From an uncultured Winogradskyella sp. (GTDB lineage: Bacteria > Bacteroidota > Bacteroidia > Flavobacteriales > Flavobacteriaceae), in assembly GCF_947498005.1 (NCBI RefSeq), contig NZ_CANMIW010000004.1:1-64000 (forward strand): DNA of 64,000 nucleotides. The letters run 5' to 3'. Below, piece by piece: positions 17,074 to 26,111 of the stretch. Every line of letters starts with the position of its first letter. Position 1 is the first letter of the stretch. The position numbers were made by a program, and so were the translations under genes. Below the pieces are notes generated by a model. That model had not been told where the DNA came from, did not search any database, and saw nothing but the letters and a program-made list of their open reading frames with translations.

Positions 17074-17751
17074 ATGAGTAAATGCGACCAATGTATTATA
17101 AAACAGTTTAATTCTTTAAAAGCTTTAGGGAAGGAAGATTTAATTAGAATCTCTGGTTGTAAGACTTCGCGGTTTGTAAATAAAGGCGAAGTTCTCTTTA
17201 GAGAAGGGGAAAGTATTAATGGTGTTTATTGTGTTAAAGATGGTGTCTGTAAGCTGTCTAAACTGAGTGCTAATGGCAAAGACCAAATTGTGAAATTGGT
17301 AGTCAGAGGCGACTTAATTGGGCAACGTTCTTTGGTGTCTGATGAGAAATCTAATCTCACAGCTATAGCACTGAATGATATGGAAGTTTGCTTTATTCCT
17401 AAGAATGAAGTTATGCACGATCTAACTAATAATGCCAAGTTCTCTTTAGATATGTTACAAGAGATGGCAAAAGAACTTAAAACTGCTGATAACATTATAG
17501 TAGATATGGCTCAGAAATCTGTTAAACAACGTTTGGCCGATGTTTTAATTTATCTACAAGAAACGTTTGATAAGGATGACAATGGGTTTTTAAATGTCAT
17601 ATTATCAAGAGAAGATTATGCTAACTTAGTAGGTACAGCAACAGAATCTGCAATTAGAATCTTATCTCAATTCAAAAAATCTGGTTTAATTTTTACAAAA
17701 GGGAAACATGTTAAAATTGAAGATTTAGAAGGGTTAAGACGTGTTGAATAA
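17074..17751 (+). CDS. Crp/Fnr family regulator, probable FNR-like oxygen sensor
   Basis: This 225-residue regulator has a cyclic-nucleotide-binding-like beta-roll (about 25-135), a dimer helix (about 140-165) and a winged helix-turn-helix (about 170-215). N-terminal cysteines C4 and C7, with C29, C53, C59 and C106 further on, could hold an iron-sulfur cluster, although the spacing differs from E. coli FNR. The recognition helix reads TESAIRILSQF. It keeps the E and R that FNR uses for its half-site (VETISR), but has I where FNR has S212. Sitting beside ccoI and three matching boxes, it is the obvious candidate to activate hemN, cco and ccoI. Direct oxygen sensing is inference. Confidence 0.85.
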   Translation: MSKCDQCIIKQFNSLKALGKEDLIRISGCKTSRFVNKGEVLFREGESINGVYCVKDGVCKLSKLSANGKDQIVKLVVRGDLIGQRSLVSDEKSNLTAIALNDMEVCFIPKNEVMHDLTNNAKFSLDMLQEMAKELKTADNIIVDMAQKSVKQRLADVLIYLQETFDKDDNGFLNVILSREDYANLVGTATESAIRILSQFKKSGLIFTKGKHVKIEDLEGLRRVE

Positions 17752-17755
17752 AAAA

Positions 17756-17784
17756 AACACCCTAAAAAAATTAGGGTGTTTTTA
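17756..17784. terminator. Bidirectional terminator
   Basis: A stem ACACCCTAA / TTAGGGTGT with an A-rich loop, an upstream A run and a downstream T run lies between the convergent Crp/Fnr gene and the BNR/VPS10-type gene. Confidence 0.85.
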
Positions 17785-17802
17785 TAAAATTCACTTCAGC
17801 TT

Positions 17803-20800
17803 CTAGTCAGTACTAAAACGCTTAACTTCCTTAAACGGATTTGTTTTTACAACTTCCATTTTAGCTTTAAACGCTGTCCAATCTTCATTAAAAAAAGCAT
17901 TAGTTTCAGAAAGTAGTGTATCTAAAGCGTCAGTAGCTTGTTTAATTAGTGTAGTTTCTGTTGAGGTTAATCCATTTTGGCTGCCATTCACATAACCACT
18001 TGCTGTTCTTAAACGCAATAAAGGTGTAACTTCAGGACTTCTCGTAATTCCTTGTCGTTTGTCTTCTTTACCTAGATATTTGTCTAATAATCCATTAATT
18101 GATTTTATAATAGCTTTAGAAGATTTAATCTCCTCTTTAAACTTTTCTTTATCTAATTTAGATAAGTCTTTCTTGTAGTTTTCTGCTATAGCTTCACTTT
18201 CCACTAATTGTTTTACAGCATCCGCAGTAGTTTGTTGCATTTGTTCTAACTGTTTTGCAGCTGCATAGACTTCATCAATATTTTTTTGAGAAGCGTCTAA
18301 TCGAGGATCAGATTCTACTTTAACAGTGGTTTCCGATACTTGGTCACCATAATGCAGAACCGCTCTATAAATACCAGGTTTTACATTTACACCAGAAGAC
18401 TCTCTTGTGTTTTTTCTAATCCTTCTCGATGGTCTGTCTGCTCCAGATTCACGCATTCTCCACGTCCAATTGTGCAAACCATTTTCTTTAGGCGCTTTCG
18501 TTTTTAAAGTTCTTATTAAACGTTCACCATCATACAATTTTAAAGTTAAAGAATCCCATTTTACTTTAGATTCATCTTTGCTTTTGTCACTACTAATGTC
18601 ATCAGACTCTTCATCATCTGGCCCAATTTTCTTGTCACTTATGCTCTTATCACCTTTTTTTGCATTCGCTTTTATGTTAGACTTGACGTCTTCCTTTTTG
18701 TTAATTAAATAAGAAAACGTTGCACCACCTTTTCTATTCTCACCTTGATACATGGCATCGGCTCCAAAACGGCTTCCTGTTGGTTGCTGGTAAGCGGCTT
18801 GATAAGCTGTTGGTGGTTCAAAAAGTTTAATTGTAGAATCCATAATAGATTTGTTTTTAGCCATTTCTCTTAATGGTTTAATATCATCTAAAACCCAAGC
18901 TGCTCTTCCAAATGTACCGATCACTAAATCATGTTCTCTTGGTTGAATTACTAAATCTTTAACAGAAGTTGTAGGGAAACCTTCGGTCCATTTCGTCCAT
19001 TTATTTCCAGCATCTAAAGATATATATAAACCATCATCTGTCCCTAAGAATAAAAGATTAGGTTCTACTAAGTCTTCAACAATAGCTAAGGTATAACTCT
19101 GTACATCATTAGCATCGACGATTCGTTCCCAAGATTTACCATAATTTTTGGTTCTGTAAGCATAAGGCGTATAGTTAAAACGTCTGTAATCATTAGCTAT
19201 TAAAAGTGCTTCTCCTTTATTTTTATTAGATGCTTTTATTTGAGCGATCCAGCTTCCTTTAGGTAAATCCTTCAGGTTTTTGGTAACATCATTCCATGAA
19301 TCTCCTCCATTTGTAGTGAAATGAACTCGTCCATCATCTGTACCAGCCCAAAGCATGTTTTTTTCAACAGGCGATGGTTCTATAACCAAAACAGTACAGT
19401 GATTTTCTGCACCAGTTGCATCCATAGTTAAACCACCACTTTCAGATTGCTTTAATTTTTCAGGATCATTAGTTGTTAGATCTGGTGAAATAACCGTCCA
19501 AGTTTCGCCTTTGTCTGTAGATTTATGAACAAACTGACTACCGAAGTAAACTGTAGAATTATTAAATGGATCTATATTAATTGCAGAATTCCAGTTGAAA
19601 CGTAATTTTACATTAGCATCTTCATGTGTAGGTCTTACCATGTAATTGTTTCCTGTTTTCCAATCGTATCGGCTTACGTAACCTTGTTGACTCATCGTCC
19701 AACCATAACGAGAATCGTCTTTATCTGGAATAACATCAAAGCCATCGCCAAAACTAATTTCTTGCCAATAGCTATTTCTAATGCCTTGTGATTTCCATAC
19801 GTAAGCTGGTCCTCTCCAAGATCCATTATCTTGCATACCACCATAAACGTTATACGGAAATTCGTTATCGACATTTATATGATAGAATTGTGCGACAGGA
19901 AGATTTCCAATAAATCGCCAAGTTTTTCCACCATCTTTAGTAATATTCATTCCACCATCATTACCATCAATCATAAATTTTCCATTTTCAGGATGAATCC
20001 ACCAAGCATGATGATCAGGGTGTACACCATTATCTACACCATAAGCTGGCATTAGTTGTTTAAAGTTTTTGCCACCATCTTCTGAAACATTAACGTATGT
20101 GAAAACTGAATACACTCTGTTTTCATTTTCAGGATCTACGTAAATTTCAGAATAATAGAATGGTCTATTTCCAATATCACTTTTATCATTTATTTTTTTC
20201 CATTTAAAACCACCATCTTCACTTTTGTAGAGTGCATTTTTTTTAGCTTCAACCAAAGCATAAATAACGTCTGGTTTGTTTGGTGCAATAGCAACACCAA
20301 TACGTCCTAAATTTCCTTTTGGGAAACCATCTTCTTCTGTGATCTTTTTCCAAGTTTTCCCACCATCATGTGTAATGTGCATTCCAGAACCTTCACCTCC
20401 AGAATTAAAAAACCAAGGTTCGCGTTTATGTTCCCATAGTGTGGCGATTAATTTATTTGGGTTTGTAGGATCCATAATTAAATCTGCAGCACCAGTTTTA
20501 TTGTTCGCGAATAGTACTTTGTTCCAAGTTTCGCCACCATCAATGGTTTTAAAAACACCACGTTCTGGGTGTTCTCCCCAAGGTGAACCAATGGCACCAA
20601 CATATACGATATCTGGATTGGTTGGGTCTACAATAATTCTATGAATATGTCTTGTTTTTTCAAGACCCATAGTCTTCCACGTTTTTCCACCATCTAAAGA
20701 TTTATAAATGCCATAACCACCATTTAATGAGTTACGTGGATTTCCTTCACCTGTACCAACCCAAATAACACTTGGATTTGATTGCTGAATTTCAACAGCA

Positions 20801-21063
20801 CCAATGGAAGCTGTAACTTCTTTATCAAAAATAGGTTCCCAAGTAATACCTCCAGAATTAGATTTCCATAGTCCACCAGAAGCGGTTCCGACGTACATAA
20901 TATCCGGATTATTGTTCACTACATCAATAGCAGTAACACGTCCAGACATACCACCAGGACCAATATTACGTGGTGTCATATTTTTTACTAAGTCCATTGA
21001 AAAGTCTTGAGCAGACATAAATGTTATACTAATAAGCATAACGAGTGCGAGTAATTTCTTCAT
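17803..21063 (-). CDS. Secreted BNR-repeat / sortilin (VPS10)-type protein
   Basis: This 1086-residue protein has a signal peptide (about 1-18). The first two thirds are dominated by Asp-box repeats of the form SxDGGxTW (for example SLDGGKTWK, HDGGKTWK, DGGGKTW-like copies and STDKGETW), which form two beta-propellers. The remainder is a lysine-rich linker and a helical C-terminal region (about 900-1086) found in the family often called glycosyl hydrolase or sortilin-like in Bacteroidota. No glycosidase catalytic residues can be assigned by eye, so the enzymatic label is doubtful and a binding or processing role is equally possible. It has no T9SS tail. It is monocistronic and diverges from the VWA gene. 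Confidence 0.75.
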   Translation of the reverse strand: MKKLLALVMLISITFMSAQDFSMDLVKNMTPRNIGPGGMSGRVTAIDVVNNNPDIMYVGTASGGLWKSNSGGITWEPIFDKEVTASIGAVEIQQSNPSVIWVGTGEGNPRNSLNGGYGIYKSLDGGKTWKTMGLEKTRHIHRIIVDPTNPDIVYVGAIGSPWGEHPERGVFKTIDGGETWNKVLFANNKTGAADLIMDPTNPNKLIATLWEHKREPWFFNSGGEGSGMHITHDGGKTWKKITEEDGFPKGNLGRIGVAIAPNKPDVIYALVEAKKNALYKSEDGGFKWKKINDKSDIGNRPFYYSEIYVDPENENRVYSVFTYVNVSEDGGKNFKQLMPAYGVDNGVHPDHHAWWIHPENGKFMIDGNDGGMNITKDGGKTWRFIGNLPVAQFYHINVDNEFPYNVYGGMQDNGSWRGPAYVWKSQGIRNSYWQEISFGDGFDVIPDKDDSRYGWTMSQQGYVSRYDWKTGNNYMVRPTHEDANVKLRFNWNSAINIDPFNNSTVYFGSQFVHKSTDKGETWTVISPDLTTNDPEKLKQSESGGLTMDATGAENHCTVLVIEPSPVEKNMLWAGTDDGRVHFTTNGGDSWNDVTKNLKDLPKGSWIAQIKASNKNKGEALLIANDYRRFNYTPYAYRTKNYGKSWERIVDANDVQSYTLAIVEDLVEPNLLFLGTDDGLYISLDAGNKWTKWTEGFPTTSVKDLVIQPREHDLVIGTFGRAAWVLDDIKPLREMAKNKSIMDSTIKLFEPPTAYQAAYQQPTGSRFGADAMYQGENRKGGATFSYLINKKEDVKSNIKANAKKGDKSISDKKIGPDDEESDDISSDKSKDESKVKWDSLTLKLYDGERLIRTLKTKAPKENGLHNWTWRMRESGADRPSRRIRKNTRESSGVNVKPGIYRAVLHYGDQVSETTVKVESDPRLDASQKNIDEVYAAAKQLEQMQQTTADAVKQLVESEAIAENYKKDLSKLDKEKFKEEIKSSKAIIKSINGLLDKYLGKEDKRQGITRSPEVTPLLRLRTASGYVNGSQNGLTSTETTLIKQATDALDTLLSETNAFFNEDWTAFKAKMEVVKTNPFKEVKRFSTD

Positions 21064-21187
21064 TTATTTTTAGGTTGGTTGAGTAATGCTTAAAATTAAG
21101 TAAAAGAATTGATAGATTTCTTAAGGAGTTGTTAAGTTGTTTATGTAGCTGTTTTTTAATCTGAAAATTCATTATTTTTACATAGCT

Positions 21188-22318
21188 ATGAATGAAAAAA
21201 CAAAAAAAAGAGGCTTTGTATTTAAAACATACGAAGCGCCTCAGCAATCGCCATTTGAAAAACTCTTTGAAATTTTTAAGGAATTAATTACACATACATC
21301 TGGCGATTTTGACGAAGCTATAGATTGGTTACGTCAATTAGACAAGGAGTATAAACTTACCACACCAGAGTATACTATTGATGATTTTATAGAAGATCTA
21401 AAAAACAAAGGTTATATACGTGAAGAAATTGATCTTAACGGAACAGGTGAAGGCGGACTAACCATTACAGCCAAAACTGAACGTGCTATAAGACAACAAG
21501 CTTTAGACCAGATTTTTGGTAAAATAAAACGAAGTGGATCTGGTAATCATAAAAGTAAAGGTGTTGGTCTAGGTGATGAACATACAGGCGATTTTAGAAA
21601 CTATCAATTTGGTGATAATTTAGATAAAGTTTCTATGACCGAAAGTATTAGAAACGCTCAAATTAATAACGGTATTGGTGATTTTAGTCTTACTGAAGAT
21701 GATTTAGTAGTAGAAGAAACTCTGCATAAAAGCCAGATGAGTACTGTGTTAATGATTGATATTAGTCACAGTATGATTCTTTATGGAGAAGATAGAATTA
21801 CACCAGCAAAAAAAGTGGCTATGGCTTTGGCTGAATTAATTACCACACGATACCCAAAAGACACCTTAGAGATTTTAGTGTTTGGTAATGATGCGTGGCC
21901 AATAAAAATTAAAGAATTGCCATACTTAAAAGTTGGACCTTACCATACCAATACGGTTGCAGGTTTACAGTTAGCTATGGATATGTTGCGCAGAAAACGA
22001 AACACTAATAAACAGATTTTTATGATTACAGATGGGAAACCAAGTTGTTTGCGTTTACCAGACGGTCAGTATTATAAAAACAGTAATGGTTTAGATCCAT
22101 ATATAACTAATAAATGTTATGCAATGGCACAGCAAGCAAGGCGTCTACATATTCCCATAACTACATTTATGATTGCAGAAGACCCTTATTTAATGCAATT
22201 TATTAGAGAATTTACGCAAGCCAATAGAGGGAAAGCATTTTACACAGGCTTAAAAGGTTTGGGTGAAATGATTTTTGAAGATTACGAGAATAACAGAAAA
22301 AAGAGGATTAAGGGTTAA
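21188..22318 (+). CDS. VWA-domain protein paired with an AAA ATPase
   Basis: This 376-residue protein has a charged N-terminal region (1-180) and a von Willebrand A domain (about 185-370). The MIDAS metal site is visible as D191, S193 and S195 (DISHS), and TDGKPS follows later. It has no signal peptide, so it is cytoplasmic. Together with the MoxR/magnesium-chelatase-like ATPase 117 bases downstream it forms a two-part AAA-VWA machine, a pairing used for metal insertion or protein remodelling. The specific target is unknown. Two hairpins lie between the genes. Confidence 0.82.
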   Translation: MNEKTKKRGFVFKTYEAPQQSPFEKLFEIFKELITHTSGDFDEAIDWLRQLDKEYKLTTPEYTIDDFIEDLKNKGYIREEIDLNGTGEGGLTITAKTERAIRQQALDQIFGKIKRSGSGNHKSKGVGLGDEHTGDFRNYQFGDNLDKVSMTESIRNAQINNGIGDFSLTEDDLVVEETLHKSQMSTVLMIDISHSMILYGEDRITPAKKVAMALAELITTRYPKDTLEILVFGNDAWPIKIKELPYLKVGPYHTNTVAGLQLAMDMLRRKRNTNKQIFMITDGKPSCLRLPDGQYYKNSNGLDPYITNKCYAMAQQARRLHIPITTFMIAEDPYLMQFIREFTQANRGKAFYTGLKGLGEMIFEDYENNRKKRIKG

Positions 22319-22337
22319 AAAAAAAAGCCCATCCTAA

Positions 22338-22418
22338 CCTTCCCGAAGGGAAGGAATAAAGAAAAAATGGAAATTAAAGCTCAAATTCCCACGTTGAGTT
22401 TTTCCCCTTATGGGGAAA
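22338..22418. repeat. Two hairpins in the VWA-AAA intergenic gap
   Basis: CCTTCCC-GAA-GGGAAGG (22338-22354) and TTTCCCC-TTAT-GGGGAAA (22401-22418) are perfect stems in the 117-base gap. The surrounding text (CCCATCCTAACCTTCCC) looks like a dispersed intergenic repeat of flavobacteria. No T run follows either stem closely, so termination is doubtful and an mRNA-processing element is as likely. Confidence 0.45.
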
Positions 22419-22435
22419 TTAAAAGGGGCTAATTT

Positions 22436-23890
22436 ATGAATATAAATACACTAGGCGAATTAAAACAATCAAGTTATCAATCAAAATCTATAAAAGATGA
22501 ATTAAGAGATAATTTAATTGAAAACATAAAGAACAAAAAAACAACCTTTGAAGGTATTCATGGTTATGAGAATACTGTGATTCCGGAATTAGAACGTGCC
22601 ATTTTATCGCGTCATAATATTAATTTATTAGGATTGAGAGGTCAGGCTAAAACACGTTTAGCACGTTTGATGGTAACGTTGTTAGATGAATACATTCCCG
22701 TTGTGGAAGGTTCAGAAATTAATGATGATCCTTTAGAACCAATTTCGCGTTATGCTGTAGAACTGATTGCAGAAAAAGGAGAAGATACACCAATTACTTG
22801 GTTGCATAGAAGTGAGCGCTTTGCCGAAAAATTAGCAACACCAGATGTCACTGTAGCAGATATTATTGGCGATGTAGATCCTATAAAAGCAGCAAATTTA
22901 AAATTGAGTTATGCAGACGATCGTGTGATTCATTATGGCATGATTCCAAGAGCCAACCGTTGTATTTTTGTAATTAACGAGTTGCCAGATTTACAAGCAA
23001 GAATTCAAGTCGCATTATTTAATATTTTACAAGAAGGCGATATACAAATTAGAGGTTTTAAATTACGATTGCCATTAGATATGCAATTTGTATTTACAGC
23101 AAATCCTGAAGATTATACCAATAGAGGAAGTATTGTAACGCCTTTAAAAGATAGAATTGGGTCTCAGATTTTAACACATTACCCAGAATCTGTGGATATT
23201 GCCAGAACAATTACATTCCAAGAAGCGAAGTTAGATACCAGACAATCAGAATCGGTTTACGTACCAGAATTAGCAAAAGACTTATTAGAGCAAATTAGTT
23301 TTGAAGCTCGTGAAAGTGAATACGTTGATGTAAAAAGTGGTGTAAGTGCACGTATGAGTATTACAGCATTTGAAAATTTATTAAGCACAGCAGAACGTAG
23401 AGCCTTAATTTCTGGAGATGCTAAAACAGCTGTGAGATTATCTGATTTTATTGGCGTAATTCCGGCCATTACCGGAAAAGTAGAATTGGTTTACGAAGGT
23501 GAACAAGAAGGCGCAGATTTTGTGGCTAATTCATTAATGGAAGACGCTGTAAAAACATTGTTTCCGAAGTATTTTCCTAAGGTTGAAAAATTAGAAAAGC
23601 AAGGCGAAGAAACACCTTATGATGATTTAATCTCTTGGTTTTTTAATGGCGATGGTTTTGAACTTTTAGATGATTTAGACGATGCTACTTATAAAGCTAA
23701 ATTAGATGAGGTAACACCTTTAGATGCTTTAATTGCAGATTATCAACCAGAGATTGATTCAAAAGATGTCTATTTTGAAAAAGAGTTTATTCTTTGGGGT
23801 TTAACACAATTTAAAAAACTAAGTAAGTATCGTTTTTCAGAAGGGCTTCAGTTTAAAGACCCTTACGGAAGTTATATTAGTGGATTGTAG
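22436..23890 (+). CDS. AAA ATPase, magnesium-chelatase/MoxR-like
   Basis: This 484-residue cytoplasmic ATPase has a P-loop, GLRGQAKTR, at about residues 58-66. It is a variant of the Walker A in which alanine replaces the last glycine, a form I recognise from this subfamily. A Walker B-like stretch, CIFVINELPDLQ, follows at about 178-189, then the sensor region VFTANPEDYTNRG. The C-terminal part is helical. Its partner is the VWA protein just upstream. The pair resembles ChlI/ChlD-type machines, but neither a tetrapyrrole role nor a metal insertion target can be claimed from context. Confidence 0.82.
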   Translation: MNINTLGELKQSSYQSKSIKDELRDNLIENIKNKKTTFEGIHGYENTVIPELERAILSRHNINLLGLRGQAKTRLARLMVTLLDEYIPVVEGSEINDDPLEPISRYAVELIAEKGEDTPITWLHRSERFAEKLATPDVTVADIIGDVDPIKAANLKLSYADDRVIHYGMIPRANRCIFVINELPDLQARIQVALFNILQEGDIQIRGFKLRLPLDMQFVFTANPEDYTNRGSIVTPLKDRIGSQILTHYPESVDIARTITFQEAKLDTRQSESVYVPELAKDLLEQISFEARESEYVDVKSGVSARMSITAFENLLSTAERRALISGDAKTAVRLSDFIGVIPAITGKVELVYEGEQEGADFVANSLMEDAVKTLFPKYFPKVEKLEKQGEETPYDDLISWFFNGDGFELLDDLDDATYKAKLDEVTPLDALIADYQPEIDSKDVYFEKEFILWGLTQFKKLSKYRFSEGLQFKDPYGSYISGL

Positions 23891-23893
23891 AAT

Positions 23894-24469
23894 TTACCGA
23901 TTATCACGACTTTTAATATTAGCATCGCAGAGTTTTATAATCTCTGCGATTCTTTTTTGTTGAGTCGCCTCTCTTTTAGCTTGGTTTAACCAATACAAAT
24001 AACCTTTTCTATAACTAGGAGCAAAGTTGAGGTAATTATCGTAGGCCTTTTTATTGTTGTTAAACGCGATTTGCAGATTTTCAGGAATAATCCCATTCTC
24101 AACATCGTCTAGAGCAGACCAACTGCCATTTTCTTTCGCAATTTTAATAGCATCATAGCCAGATGGATGAATTAACTTATCTCTTTCTAATTCTATTAAG
24201 TGCTTTTTATTTACAGCGCTCCAAACACTTTTGGATTTTCGTGGGCAAAAATATTGACGTCGTTTACCTTCGCCTAAGCTTTTAACTGTTGCATCTATCC
24301 AACCGTAACAAAGTGCAACTCGTACTGCTTCTTCCCAACGCATTGAAGCCATTGAATGGTCTACTTTGTAAAATATGAGATAAATACCTTGTTCAGATTT
24401 ATGATTTTGGTGCAACCAATCTCGCCATTCCTTATCTGTTTTAAAATAGAGTTCTTTTAAATCTGACAT
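23894..24469 (-). CDS. YdeI/OmpD-associated family protein
   Basis: This 191-residue cytoplasmic protein has the family pattern WRDWLHQNHKSEQGIYLIFYK near the N-terminus. After it come ALCYGWIDATVK and the RRQYFCPRKSKSVWS segment, then a C-terminal helical region ending with two or three basic helices. Members are annotated as YdeI-like, sometimes as bacteriocin protection proteins, but the biochemical role is not established. Its start abuts the stop of the M1 peptidase gene with no gap, so it is the last gene of the operon running from 29887. Confidence 0.78.
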   Translation of the reverse strand: MSDLKELYFKTDKEWRDWLHQNHKSEQGIYLIFYKVDHSMASMRWEEAVRVALCYGWIDATVKSLGEGKRRQYFCPRKSKSVWSAVNKKHLIELERDKLIHPSGYDAIKIAKENGSWSALDDVENGIIPENLQIAFNNNKKAYDNYLNFAPSYRKGYLYWLNQAKREATQQKRIAEIIKLCDANIKSRDNR

Positions 24470-26107
24470 TTATATTTTTTTAGATTTCACATAGAAATCT
24501 CTATCAATCTTAATTTTTTTAGAAACGATTTCTGTTGATTGCCACTCAGTAGTAGGAAATATCCATTTGGATTGGTCATTAAATTCAACTTGAATTGGCA
24601 TGTCAAAATTTTCAACTGTATTTGTCCATCGGAATTTTAATAAGGTATCCGAAATTGAATATTCCAATGTCGGAATTTTAATCGTTCTTAAATACTGATT
24701 AAAAAATGCTGTTAAGTCTTTACCAGTTTCTTTACTTAGATAATTTTCAATCTGGTCTGTTGTCACGGTTTGATGATAAAATTCAGCATTCATTCCCCTT
24801 AAGATTCCGCGCCATTTTTCATCATCTTCTATTAACTGACGTAGCGTATGTAAAATATTTGCACCTTTATAGTACATATCACTAGAGCCTTCATTGTTTA
24901 CATTATAATTTCCAATTAAAGGTTTATCATTTTGAATATTTCTTCGTGTACCAATAACGTAATCTGCTGATGCTTCTTTACCGTAGTAATAATCTAGAAA
25001 CAAGTTTTCAGAATAGGAGGTAAACCCTTCATGGATCCACATGTCTGCAATATCTTTATTGGTAATGTTATTGGCAAACCATTCATGACCAGCTTCGTGA
25101 ATAATAATAAAATCGAACTTAAGACCTAAGCCTGTACCAGATAAATCACGACCCAAATAGCCTTGTTTGTATTTATTGCCATAGGTTACAGAACTTTGGT
25201 GTTCCATACCTAAATATGGGACTTCTACGAGTTTAAAGCTGTCTTCGTAAAATGGATAAGGACCAAACCAATGCTCAAATGCTTTCATCATTTTTGGAGC
25301 GTCCTTAAAATGGGTTTTTGCGGTTTCAAGATGATCTCTTAAAACATAATAATTCATGTCTAAATCCCCTTTTTCTCCATTATAAACCTCAGAAAAATTC
25401 ACGTAGTCTCCAATGTTTACATTTACACCATAATTATTGATTGGGTTATTTACAAACCAGTGTGATGTTACTGTATTATTCTTGTTTTCTACTAATGCTC
25501 TCAGCCTTCCGTTAGATACATTGGTTAACGTTTTTGGGTTAGTAACACTGATAAGCATACTATCCACTTCATCATACATATGATCTTTATTTGGCCACCA
25601 TACACTAGCACCCAATCCTTGGCAAGATGTAGCTATAAAATGGTTGCCATTCTTATCTTTTTTCCATGAAAATCCACCATCCCAAGGTGCACGTTTAGCT
25701 TCTTTTGGATGACCTTCATAATAGACATCAATAGAATTTACTGTGCCTATTTTTTGGTTTTCTAATAGTGAAACGAAATGTGCATTACCATCATGTTTAA
25801 CTTCTAATGCTTTTCCGTTTTGAAGTACCTTAGTAATTTTTAATGGGTGTTGTAAATCTATTTGCATCACTTGTTGTGATTGCAAAACCTTATAGTGAAT
25901 AGTGTTTTTTCCTGAAATGAATTTATCATCTGGTATAACTTCTATATCCAAATGATAATACGTTAAATCCCACCATTCACGTTCTGGTGTAATACTACCT
26001 CTTAGAGTATCTTGTCGAGTAAAATTATTTTTGTCTGTCAGTAGACCTTGACCTTGACAACTTAAAAAGAAGAAAAGTGTTATTAATACAAGCGCAGTTT
26101 GCTTCAT
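24470..26107 (-). CDS. M1 family metallopeptidase, secreted lipoprotein
   Basis: This 545-residue protein has a lipoprotein-type signal (FFFLSCQGQ) and the M1 aminopeptidase fold. The exopeptidase motif, seen here as YLGMEHQS, precedes the zinc site HEAGHEW, with the third ligand in HEGFTSYSE. It should cleave N-terminal residues from peptides outside the inner membrane. The gene lies four bases after the M28 peptidase gene in a tight operon, which suggests joint breakdown of external peptides. Confidence 0.9.
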   Translation of the reverse strand: MKQTALVLITLFFFLSCQGQGLLTDKNNFTRQDTLRGSITPEREWWDLTYYHLDIEVIPDDKFISGKNTIHYKVLQSQQVMQIDLQHPLKITKVLQNGKALEVKHDGNAHFVSLLENQKIGTVNSIDVYYEGHPKEAKRAPWDGGFSWKKDKNGNHFIATSCQGLGASVWWPNKDHMYDEVDSMLISVTNPKTLTNVSNGRLRALVENKNNTVTSHWFVNNPINNYGVNVNIGDYVNFSEVYNGEKGDLDMNYYVLRDHLETAKTHFKDAPKMMKAFEHWFGPYPFYEDSFKLVEVPYLGMEHQSSVTYGNKYKQGYLGRDLSGTGLGLKFDFIIIHEAGHEWFANNITNKDIADMWIHEGFTSYSENLFLDYYYGKEASADYVIGTRRNIQNDKPLIGNYNVNNEGSSDMYYKGANILHTLRQLIEDDEKWRGILRGMNAEFYHQTVTTDQIENYLSKETGKDLTAFFNQYLRTIKIPTLEYSISDTLLKFRWTNTVENFDMPIQVEFNDQSKWIFPTTEWQSTEIVSKKIKIDRDFYVKSKKI

Positions 26108-26111
26108 GTAA

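Noticed and set aside
20276..20644. 122-codon plus-strand frame
   Set aside because: Antisense to the BNR/VPS10-type gene; produced by its repeated Asp-box codons.
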